The notes under the pieces: generated by a model
Database searches by the model: none
What the model was told of the DNA's origin: nothing
Seen by the model: only the letters and a program-made list of their open reading frames with translations
NCBI GenBank assembly: GCA_047610385.1
Contig: JBLGAC010000003.1
Location: forward strand, 62,001-126,000
Direction of reading: 5' to 3'
DNA from: JBOCEF01 sp047610385
GTDB taxonomy: Bacteria > Pseudomonadota > Alphaproteobacteria > Rhodobacterales > Rhodobacteraceae
Length of the DNA: 64,000 nt
Translations under genes and position numbers: made by a program
In this document: piece after piece, positions 42,481-49,086 of the stretch
How positions within the stretch are numbered: position 1 is the stretch's first letter
Layout of the letters: each line of letters starts with the position of its first letter

Positions 42481-42650
42481 TTGATCCTAGTGCCAACCTC
42501 GTTGGGCTCAGTCTTTGACCAAAGCTGAATCTGCCCGAGATTGGGCTTCAAAAACGTGCCAATTGCCACCCTGGTCGGTGGCCGCCTGATCGGCCCGCTG
42601 GCCCCCGCTCCGCGCGCCCCTTCCCCCCGCGCGAACTCAGGCGTATTCCC

Positions 42651-43961
42651 ATGCGCATGAGCAAAGATGATTCGAAAACGCCCTCCGCCGCTGGGCCCCC
42701 CGCCGCCGCCCCTGAGGCTGAGCGCATCGCCCGCCGCCTGTCCCGCGCGGGCGTCGCCTCGCGCCGTGAGGCTGAGCGCATGATCGAAGACCGCCGCGTG
42801 CGCGTGAACGGCAAGATCATCGACAGCCCCGCGCTGAACGTGACCCTGCGCGATCTGGTGGAGGTGGACGGCGTGCCGCTGTCCGCGCCAGAACGCCCGC
42901 GCCTGTGGCGGTATCACAAGCCAGCGGGCCTCGTGACCACCGAACGCGACGAAGAGGGGCGCCAGACGGTGTTCGAAAGCCTGCCCTCGGATCTGCCGCG
43001 GGTGATGTCGGTCGGGCGGCTGGATCTGACGTCCGAGGGGCTGCTGCTTCTGACCAATGATGGCGCGCTGAAGCGGCGGCTGGAACTGCCCTCGACCGGC
43101 TGGCTGCGCAAATACCGGGTGCGCGTGCATGGCCGCCCATCCGAAGACGACCTCAGACCCCTGTCGCAAGGCATGATCGTGGACGGTGAGCGGTTCCAGC
43201 CGATGACCTTCAGCATCGATCGCCAGCAGGGTGCCAACGCCTGGCTGACCGTCGCGCTGCGCGAGGGCCGCAACCGCGAAATCCGCCGTGCGCTGGGCGC
43301 GCTGGGCTTTGATGTGGGACGGCTGATCCGGGTCAGCTATGGGCCGTTCCAGCTGAACGAGTTGAAGGCGGGCGAGGTTGATGAAATCCGCGCCAAAGTG
43401 CTGCGCGATCAGCTTGGCCTTGAGGCATGGGAAGACGAAGAAGGCCCCGCCATGCGCGGCCGCGCCCCGGCTGGCGATGCGGGCGTAAGCCTGCGGCGCG
43501 GTGCCAAAAGCGCCCCCGCCCCGACGGGCGGTGCCAAGCGCGGGGCTGAGGGCGCAGATCAGCGGCCCGCAAGCGCGCGGCCCATGCGGCGCGGCAATGC
43601 GGCCCCGGGTATGGCGGGCCGCGGGGATGGCCCCTCGGGCAAGGAAAGCCGCTTCCAGCGCCCGGCAGGCGCAGGCCGCTCCGGCGAGGGCGCGGGCGCC
43701 AGATCCGGCGCAGGCGCAGGCGCAAAGGCAGGGGCCCCCAAGCCAGCCGCCGCGCGCGGCTGGGCCGATGCAGCGCCTGCATCAAAAGGCGGCGCTGGCC
43801 GGGGCTTTGCTGCTCCCGGTCCCGGTGCCGGTCGGCGCGGCCCTGGCAGCGCGGCTCCCGGCGGGCGCCCGGCACCGTCGGGCCCGCGGTCCGGCCCCGG
43901 CGGCGCGCCCAAAGGGCCGCCGCGCGGTGCCCCCAAGGGCGGTCCCAAGCGCCGCGGCTAA
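42651..43961 (+). CDS. rluB: RluB/RsuA-family pseudouridine synthase with long basic tail
   Basis: Isomerises a uridine in 23S rRNA (position 2605 in E. coli RluB). The N-terminal S4 domain (ERIARRLSRAGVASRREAER) is followed by the catalytic domain with VGRLDLTSEGLLLLTNDG (catalytic Asp in GRLD) and EGRNREIRRALGALG. The conserved core ends near residue 265. The remaining 170 residues are low complexity: Ala, Gly, Pro and Arg repeats (GAGAKAGAPKPA, RGAPKGGPKRRG), a disordered positively charged extension that may bind RNA. The ATG at 42651 or the methionine two codons later can start it. RluB rather than RsuA or RluF is inferred from the S4-GRLDLTSEG pattern. Confidence 0.88.
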   Translation: MRMSKDDSKTPSAAGPPAAAPEAERIARRLSRAGVASRREAERMIEDRRVRVNGKIIDSPALNVTLRDLVEVDGVPLSAPERPRLWRYHKPAGLVTTERDEEGRQTVFESLPSDLPRVMSVGRLDLTSEGLLLLTNDGALKRRLELPSTGWLRKYRVRVHGRPSEDDLRPLSQGMIVDGERFQPMTFSIDRQQGANAWLTVALREGRNREIRRALGALGFDVGRLIRVSYGPFQLNELKAGEVDEIRAKVLRDQLGLEAWEDEEGPAMRGRAPAGDAGVSLRRGAKSAPAPTGGAKRGAEGADQRPASARPMRRGNAAPGMAGRGDGPSGKESRFQRPAGAGRSGEGAGARSGAGAGAKAGAPKPAAARGWADAAPASKGGAGRGFAAPGPGAGRRGPGSAAPGGRPAPSGPRSGPGGAPKGPPRGAPKGGPKRRG

Positions 43962-43965
43962 GTCT

Positions 43966-43997
43966 GGGCGTTAGCAGATCGGGGCGTTAGCAGATCT
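43966..43997. repeat. 16-bp tandem duplication after rluB
   Basis: GGGCGTTAGCAGATC(G/T) occurs twice in tandem (43966-43981, 43982-43997), just after the rluB stop and just before the end of the convergent unknown gene. Confidence 0.85.
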
Positions 43998-44004
43998 AGG
44001 CGTC

Positions 44005-44649
44005 TCAGCCGATCAGCGCCGAAGGGTGCAGGATCGGTCGCCACCCGCCGCGCAGGGCCTGCACGGCGCCCTCGGGCGTAAGGGTTTCAACCTGCGCGGC
44101 GGGCAGGGGGCTGACGGGGCCATAGCCCTGCCAGCCCCAGACCCGCGCGCCGCCGGGCACCCGCAGGAACGCGGCGCCGCCTTGGGTGAACATCGCGCCA
44201 ACGGGCAGATCGTGGGCCAGACCCCATGGCCGTGCCCCGCGCCGCTGGGCGTGCAGGCGCGCGTCCATTTCGGGCGCGCGCTGGCGCACCGCCGCCCCTT
44301 CTGCGGCGCGCCAACCCTCGGCGAAGGCCAGCGCATCCGCCCGGCGGCATTCAAAGCATGGCCGATGCCCCGCCGCGGCCGCCACCGCGTCGTCGAGGAA
44401 AAACAGCTCAGTATATCCCGGCCCCATGACCTGTCGTTGGCGCCCGCGAAATTCCAGCACGCAGATGATCCACTGCTTTGACGCCCATCGCCGGGTGTGC
44501 AAGGTGCGGTCGCCGCGATGGATGCGCCCACCGCGATTGCCCATCATCAGGCCGCGGTCGGGCACCGCCTCTAGCGCGCCCCAAGGGGTCACACGGTTCT
44601 GAAGGGGGCGGGTCGACATCTGCGCGCTGTCGTGGTGATCTTGTGCCAT
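44005..44649 (-). CDS. Conserved-looking protein of unknown function
   Basis: 214-aa protein from the ATG at 44649, which follows AAGGTGG; an upstream ATG at 44682 lacks such a site. No signal peptide or membrane segment. Visible features: GNRGGRIHRGDRTLHTRRWA, VMGPGYTELFFLDDAVAAAA, and PCFECRRADALAFAEGW with two closely spaced cysteines that could bind metal. The C-terminus is Trp/Gly-rich (GGARVWGWQGYGP). Codon usage matches the neighbours. I cannot name a family. It is divergent from the amidase gene, 53 bases apart, so the two may share a control region. Confidence 0.7.
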   Translation of the reverse strand: MAQDHHDSAQMSTRPLQNRVTPWGALEAVPDRGLMMGNRGGRIHRGDRTLHTRRWASKQWIICVLEFRGRQRQVMGPGYTELFFLDDAVAAAAGHRPCFECRRADALAFAEGWRAAEGAAVRQRAPEMDARLHAQRRGARPWGLAHDLPVGAMFTQGGAAFLRVPGGARVWGWQGYGPVSPLPAAQVETLTPEGAVQALRGGWRPILHPSALIG

Positions 44650-44702
44650 GGCCAGCCACCTTGCGCCCGCGCGCCATTCCATGCAACCGGCCCGGAGCGC
44701 CC

Positions 44703-45524
44703 ATGCCCCTCATGATCGCCGCCCTGTTGATCACTGACAGCCCGTCGCCCAATCACGGCCCGCGCAGGGGCGATGCGCAGCCCAGCCTGATCATCCTCCA
44801 CCACACCGCGATGGACGGGCTTGAGCTTGCGCGCCGCCGCCTGTGCGATCCGATGGCTGAGGTGTCCTGCCACTATCTGATCGGCCGCGATGGCACCGCC
44901 TTGCGTCTGGTCCCAGAGGTCCGGCGCGCATGGCATGCGGGCGTTGGCGCGTGGGGGCCGATCACTGACGTCAATTCCCATTCCATCGGCATTGAACTTG
45001 ACCACCCCGGCCCGCTGTTTGGCCCCGATCAGCCCCCGTTCGCTGCCCCGATGATGGAGGCGCTGTGCGCGCTGCTTGAAAGCATCCGGCGGCGGTGGAG
45101 CATCCCGCCTGAGCGGGTGCTGGGCCATTCCGACATCTCGCCGGGGCGCAAAAATGACCCCGGCCCGCGCTTTGACTGGGCGGCGCTGGCGGCGGCGGGG
45201 CATGCGGTGGTCTCGGATGTCGATGGACCGGGCCAGTCCGGTCCGGGCAGCCCGCTGGGGCCTGAGGCTGAGGGCGCTGGCCCCGCTCGCGCCCGCGCAG
45301 TGTCGGCCCTCGTGCGCATCGGATATCGCTTGCCTGTAGGGCTGGACCCCATGGGGGCTGAGGACGCGTTGCTTGAGGCCGCACGCCTCAGGCTTGACCC
45401 CGCCGCCGCGCCGACCCCGCCGGGTGGTGCCCCCGCGCCGCGCCTGCGCGCGCGCTGCGCCGATCTGGCGGCACGGTTCCCATTGGCACCCGAAGCAGGC
45501 CACCCGGCGCATGCGCTGGCCTGA
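44703..45524 (+). CDS. AmpD-like N-acetylmuramoyl-L-alanine amidase
   Basis: 273-aa protein with an amidase_2 (AmpD/T7 lysozyme-like) domain: zinc ligands in LIILHHTAMDG and GHSDISPGRKNDPGP, with IGRDG and NSHSIGIELDHPGP between them. It cleaves the lactyl-L-Ala bond of anhydro-muropeptides or murein. The N-terminal hydrophobic stretch MPLMIAALLI is too short to be a sure signal peptide, so a cytosolic AmpD role in muropeptide recycling is favoured. A C-terminal extension (about residues 175-273) is less conserved and may be a peptidoglycan-binding type domain. The ATG at 44703 follows CGGAGCGC. A 15-bp tandem duplication includes the stop codon. Confidence 0.87.
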   Translation: MPLMIAALLITDSPSPNHGPRRGDAQPSLIILHHTAMDGLELARRRLCDPMAEVSCHYLIGRDGTALRLVPEVRRAWHAGVGAWGPITDVNSHSIGIELDHPGPLFGPDQPPFAAPMMEALCALLESIRRRWSIPPERVLGHSDISPGRKNDPGPRFDWAALAAAGHAVVSDVDGPGQSGPGSPLGPEAEGAGPARARAVSALVRIGYRLPVGLDPMGAEDALLEAARLRLDPAAAPTPPGGAPAPRLRARCADLAARFPLAPEAGHPAHALA

Positions 45525-45545
45525 TGTGGGCTGGCCTGATGTGGG
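45516..45545 (+). repeat. 15-bp tandem duplication at the amidase stop codon
   Basis: CTGGCCTGATGTGGG occurs twice in tandem, so the stop codon TGA is also duplicated, eight bases before a second in-phase copy. Confidence 0.85.
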
Positions 45546-45689
45546 CGGCTGCGACGCCGCCGCCTGGCGTCCGGCCTGGCACCGCCGCCTGCGCGCCGCC
45601 CGCCGCGTGTGCCCGGCTCGACGGGCGGCGGCCCCCGGCATGCAACGGCGCGCTGGACCCGGGGGGCGGTGCGCGCTACACCGCGCATT

Positions 45690-46087
45690 GTGTGGACGGC
45701 TGGACGGTCGCGGCGCCCTTTCGGGGGGCTGAGGAAAGTCCGGGCACCACGCAGACACGGCGCCGGGTAACGCCCGGCCGGGGGAAGGGTTTCGGCCCAG
45801 AGCCTGAGGGACAGCGCCACAGAAAACAAACCGCCGGTCTTCGGGCCGGTCAGGGTGAAACGGTGGGGTAAGAGCCCACCGCGTCTTCGGCAACGAAGAC
45901 GGCATGGCAAGCCCCGCCGGGTGCAAGGTCAAGTTAGGAGGGGCGCCGCTTCGCGCGGCCCCGGGGTGTCTGCGCCCGGCCCTCCGTGGTGGACCGCGAG
46001 AACCTCCGGGCGACCGGGGGTCCAGATGAATGGCCGTCCAAGGGTCTTCGGGCCCTGGACAGAACCCGGCTTACAGGCCGTTCGCAC
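45690..46087 (+). ncRNA. rnpB: RNase P RNA, class A
   Basis: Catalytic RNA that trims the 5' leader of pre-tRNA. The conserved elements are present in order: GAGGAAAGTCCGGGC (P4 5' side, about 45731), the ACAGAA (about 45815), GGGTAAGAGCCCACCGCG (about 45866) and ACAGAACCCGGCTTACAGG (P4 3' side, about 46059). The proposed ends are set by a 12-bp P1 helix: 45690-45701 pairs with 46076-46087 throughout, allowing G-U pairs. The length of 398 bases suits a bacterial A-type RNA. No protein gene overlaps it. It lies between the amidase and the dcw promoter region. Confidence 0.95.
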
Positions 46088-46209
46088 GCTTTATTCGCAG
46101 CCATTCCTGGTTGAAAACGTCCCGATGCCCAGATCATGCCGCTTGGGCAGGATCGGGGCAGGAGCATGGGCGCGGGCGGTCAAATATCGCTGCGCGGCCC
46201 GGATTGGCT

Positions 46210-46353
46210 GTGTTCGTCGGACCCGTCTTTGGTCTGCCAGTCATCGGATTTTTGCCTTGGGCGGCGGGGCTGGGGCTTTTGTTCGCGTTTCTTGCGTGCT
46301 GGGCAATCGGCGCGCCGATCCTCACGCATCTGATGCGCTGCCCCATCCACTGA
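46210..46353 (+). CDS. Possible 47-aa small hydrophobic protein
   Basis: GTG-initiated ORF reading VFVGPVFGLPVIGFLPWAAG, then LGLLFAFLACWAIGAP, i.e. one or two membrane segments, ending LTHLMRCPIH. The frame is open further upstream without a methionine. There is no evident ribosome binding site. It may be a real membrane peptide or the tail of a frame without a gene. Confidence 0.3.
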   Translation: MFVGPVFGLPVIGFLPWAAGLGLLFAFLACWAIGAPILTHLMRCPIH

Positions 46354-46529
46354 CATCCGCCTTGATTGCCTGGGCGTTCATCGGGCCAAGCTCGCACTGA
46401 TTTCAGCCAAGGCCATGTTGCGACCCTTGATTGCACGCCATCATCACGAATCACCCCTGAGGAGAGTGGCTGGACTGCGAATCCCCTATGGGCTTCACTT
46501 TGAGATGTTTGTGATAAAGTTTTGCGTGA

Positions 46530-46558
46530 TTGTTTCGTTTTTGTGGATAATTTATAAT
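46530..46558 (+). promoter_or_regulatory. Predicted mra operon promoter (sigma70-like)
   Basis: TTGTTT (46530-46535), 17-base spacer, TATAAT (46553-46558), in AT-rich DNA upstream of mraZ. A start near 46565 would put the first base at the TGGG pair. It gives a 5' leader of about 430 bases. Confidence 0.6.
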
Positions 46559-46564
46559 CCCTCT

Positions 46565-46578
46565 TGGGTGATCATGGG
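46565..46578 (+). promoter_or_regulatory. MraZ box-like TGGG-N6-TGGG operator
   Basis: TGGG at 46565-46568 and again at 46575-46578, a 10-base period. E. coli MraZ binds TGGG(N) repeats at this period in its own promoter. It lies at the predicted transcription start of the mra operon. Confidence 0.6.
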
Positions 46579-46672
46579 AAAATTCTCCACTCACTCAGGA
46601 TCTGACCGATCTCTACATCTAGCGTGTGCATGTCGGGGTTTGATCTACATATGCCAAAATTCTCAGACCCGC

Positions 46673-46749
46673 TCCATATTTTCCCATCAAGGGTCCATAT
46701 TTGCTCCATCCAATCTTCAACATATCGCTTTGCTGTCCATATTTTCCCA
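46673..46749. repeat. Inverse TCCA-N6-CCCA cluster in the mraZ leader
   Basis: TCCATATTTTCCCAT occurs identically at 46673-46687 and 46736-46750 (63 bases apart), with a degenerate TCCATATTTGCTCCAT at 46694-46709. Read on the minus strand these are ATGGGAAAATATGGA, i.e. TGGG-N6-TGGA pairs, opposite in orientation to the operator at 46565. Confidence 0.6.
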
Positions 46750-46997
46750 TGCTACAAAATCTCACGAGGCAATGACCCGAAACACAGCTGAAAACAGCGG
46801 TCGGGTTTCCTATCGGCAAGGTCGAGCAGGACTGAGCCAAAAGGCCGGAGAAACTACCGGTCCGGAAAGAAACGCGCGCCAGACGCCGGAACTTCCGAGG
46901 GACGCGGACGGGTCGCGCCAGATGATGGCGCGGCCCGTTCTGCATTTTTCGCGATGTTGCGGATCGGGGCGAGGGACAGTGAAAGGCGGGGCGGCCC

Positions 46998-47483
46998 ATG
47001 CGGCAGCGCTTCACGTCAAGCTCGGTCCACAAGGTGGATAACAAGGGACGGGTCTCCGTCCCCGCGGGCTTTCGACGTGTGCTCGACCAAGCTGAGGAAC
47101 CCGGTCTCGCCCTCATCTCCAACTTCCGCAACAAGGGCTACATCGAAGGCTACACCCTTGATGAGCTGTCCTCGATCCATGCGGACATCGAAGAAATGCC
47201 GCGCTATTCGCCACAGCGTGAGATGCTCGAAGAAGAATTCATCGCCAAGGCGCTCCCGCTTTCGCTTGATGAAAACGGCCGCATTTTGTTGCCCAAAGAC
47301 ATCCGTGAGGAAAACGGCATCACCGACACGGCAATCTTCATCGGCAGCGGGCGGCATTTCCAGATCCGCAGCCCCGAAAACCGCACCGCACATCAGGCGC
47401 GCCTGCGCGCTGAGGTCGGCCCCGATCATGATCCGTTTGCGATGCTGCCGGGCGGACCCGCGACCGGAAAGTTTGGGCTATGA
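46998..47483 (+). CDS. mraZ: Transcriptional regulator MraZ
   Basis: AbrB-fold, double-domain (SpoVT-AbrB) protein of 161 aa that represses its own dcw operon in E. coli. Each half carries the DNA-contact motif: NKGRVSVPAGFRRVL in the first, ENGRILLPKDIREENGI in the second. It starts with MRQRFTSSSVHKVD and the ATG is well placed. It is the first gene of the dcw cluster and its stop overlaps the rsmH start (ATGA). Binding sites that fit its known TGGG-type operator lie about 430 bases upstream. Confidence 0.95.
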   Translation: MRQRFTSSSVHKVDNKGRVSVPAGFRRVLDQAEEPGLALISNFRNKGYIEGYTLDELSSIHADIEEMPRYSPQREMLEEEFIAKALPLSLDENGRILLPKDIREENGITDTAIFIGSGRHFQIRSPENRTAHQARLRAEVGPDHDPFAMLPGGPATGKFGL

Positions 47484-48586
47484 CCGGATCTGATCCCCTG
47501 ATTGATGCCGCACGCGCTGCGACTGCGGCTGGCCATGCGCCGGTCATGCCGGGGCAGGCCGTGGGCGCGCTGCTTGATGATGTATCCCCTGAATTGCTGG
47601 CGGGCGTCTGGCTGGACGGCACCATGGGCGCGGGCGGCTACAGTCGCGCGATCCTGGCGCGCATTGCGCCAGCGGGCGGCCGGTTGATCGCGCTTGACCG
47701 CGACCCAAGCGCCCATATCGCCGCGGCGGCATGGGCACCCGGCTGGGGCGATGCGCTGGTGCTGGTGGATGGCGCGTTTTCGGCGCTTGATCTGCACGGG
47801 TCCGCTGCGGGCGCGGACCGGCTGTCGGGCGTGGTGATGGACATCGGCGTCAGCTCGATGCAAATTGATCAGGACCTGCGCGGATTTTCGTTCATGCGCG
47901 ACGGGCCGTTGGACATGCGCATGGCGGCCCACGGCCCCACCGCCGCCGATCTGGTGGCAACGGCGTCCGAAGAAGATCTGGCCGCGATCCTGTTCCATTA
48001 TGGCGAAGAACGCGCATCGCGCCGCATCGCCCGCGCGATCGTTGAAGAACGCATCAAAGCGCCGATCGTGACCACATCGCAGCTGGCGCGGATCATCGCG
48101 TCCAAGCTGCCGCGGCCCAAGCCGGGCCAGATCAACCCCGCGACCCGCAGCTTTCAGGCGATCCGCATCGCGGTGAACGATGAATTGGGCGAACTGGTCC
48201 GCGGTCTGTGCGCCGCTGAACGCGTGCTGGCACCCGGCGGGCGGCTGTCGGTGGTGACGTTCCACAGCCTTGAGGACCGGATCGTGAAGCGGTTCATGCA
48301 GATGCGGTCCGATGATGCGCCCACCGGGTCGCGCCATGCGCCGGTCGCTGAGACCGCCGCGCCCGCGTTCCGCCGCCTGACCCGCAAGGCGGTCACCGCC
48401 TCAGCCGAAGAAATCGCCGTGAACCCGCGCGCGCGCTCGGCGCATCTGCGCGCCGCGATCCGCACCGAGGCCCCGGCCGATCCGCGCGATCCCATGGATC
48501 GCGACGTGCTGCGCACCCTTGGCGCGCCCGACATTCCCGCGCTTCAGGCACCGATTGATCGGCTTATGGACCGGAGAAGCGGATGA
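47480..48586 (+). CDS. rsmH: 16S rRNA (cytosine-1402-N4)-methyltransferase
   Basis: Methylates C1402 in the decoding centre of 16S rRNA (formerly MraW). The 368-aa protein has LDGTMGAGGYSRAIL (SAM motif), VVMDIGVSSMQID, DMRMAAHGPTAADLV and VVTFHSLEDRIVKRFM near the C-terminus, all typical. Start overlaps the mraZ stop by 4 bases and the stop overlaps the ftsL start. The mraZ-rsmH-ftsL order is the standard start of the dcw cluster. Confidence 0.97.
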   Translation: MTGSDPLIDAARAATAAGHAPVMPGQAVGALLDDVSPELLAGVWLDGTMGAGGYSRAILARIAPAGGRLIALDRDPSAHIAAAAWAPGWGDALVLVDGAFSALDLHGSAAGADRLSGVVMDIGVSSMQIDQDLRGFSFMRDGPLDMRMAAHGPTAADLVATASEEDLAAILFHYGEERASRRIARAIVEERIKAPIVTTSQLARIIASKLPRPKPGQINPATRSFQAIRIAVNDELGELVRGLCAAERVLAPGGRLSVVTFHSLEDRIVKRFMQMRSDDAPTGSRHAPVAETAAPAFRRLTRKAVTASAEEIAVNPRARSAHLRAAIRTEAPADPRDPMDRDVLRTLGAPDIPALQAPIDRLMDRRSG

Positions 48587-49086
48587 GAGGTTTGCTCTTT
48601 GTGCTCGCGCTCGGCCTTGTGGCCGCGGTGGCGGTGTGGGCCTATCGGGTGAATTACCGGACGCTGGCCGCGCTCGACCGTGTTGAAACCCTGCGCGCGG
48701 ACATCGCGGCAGAGCATGAGGCGATCGACATCCTGCGGGTGGAATGGGCCTATCTGAACGCGCCCGCACGGCTGTCGCGGCTGGCGGCGGTGCATCTGCC
48801 GCAATTGGGGCTGGTGCCGCTCAGCCCTGAGCATTTTGCCGATAGCGCCATGGTTGCCTATCCCGTGCCGCCGCCCTTGGTGGCCACCGCGCCGCCCATG
48901 GGCGCGGCGCAGCGGCGTGCGGATGCGCTGGAAGCCGCCGCGATGACTGCCATGGCCGCGATGACCCCGATTGCCGTGCCCGAAGATGTCGTGATCGCAC
49001 CGCCAGAGGCACCGCTGTCCCTCGCCTCAGCGCTGCCGATTCCAATGCCGATGCCGCGCCCGGCGCGCATGGCGGTGCCACAATGA
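48583..49086 (+). CDS. ftsL: Cell division protein FtsL
   Basis: Bitopic divisome protein that recruits FtsB/FtsQ and activates FtsWI. It is 167 aa: a short N-terminus, one transmembrane segment (GLLFVLALGLVAAVAVWAYR), then a coiled-coil region (TLAALDRVETLRADIAAEHE) and the conserved LRVEWAYLNAPARLSRLA. Longer than usual because of a C-terminal Ala/Pro/Met-rich tail of about 70 residues (PIPMPMPRP). FtsL is poorly conserved, so the call relies on the membrane-coil layout and the position between rsmH and ftsI. It overlaps both neighbours by 4 bases. Confidence 0.9.
   Translation: MRGLLFVLALGLVAAVAVWAYRVNYRTLAALDRVETLRADIAAEHEAIDILRVEWAYLNAPARLSRLAAVHLPQLGLVPLSPEHFADSAMVAYPVPPPLVATAPPMGAAQRRADALEAAAMTAMAAMTPIAVPEDVVIAPPEAPLSLASALPIPMPMPRPARMAVPQ

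Larger units (their letters stand above)
46088..46997. other. Long low-GC region between rnpB and mraZ
   Basis: About 910 bases, of which 46490-46780 is markedly AT-rich. It contains the predicted mra promoter (46530-46558), a TGGG-N6-TGGG pair (46565-46578), three inverse pairs (46673-46749) and one possible small ORF (46210-46353). The long 5' leader of mraZ probably starts near 46565. No convincing longer gene is seen. Confidence 0.6.

Noticed and set aside
46134..46400. Alternative open frame after rnpB (MPRSCRLGRIGAG...)
   Set aside because: Composition is basic and shapeless; the frame at 46210 is the only one with a credible membrane profile.
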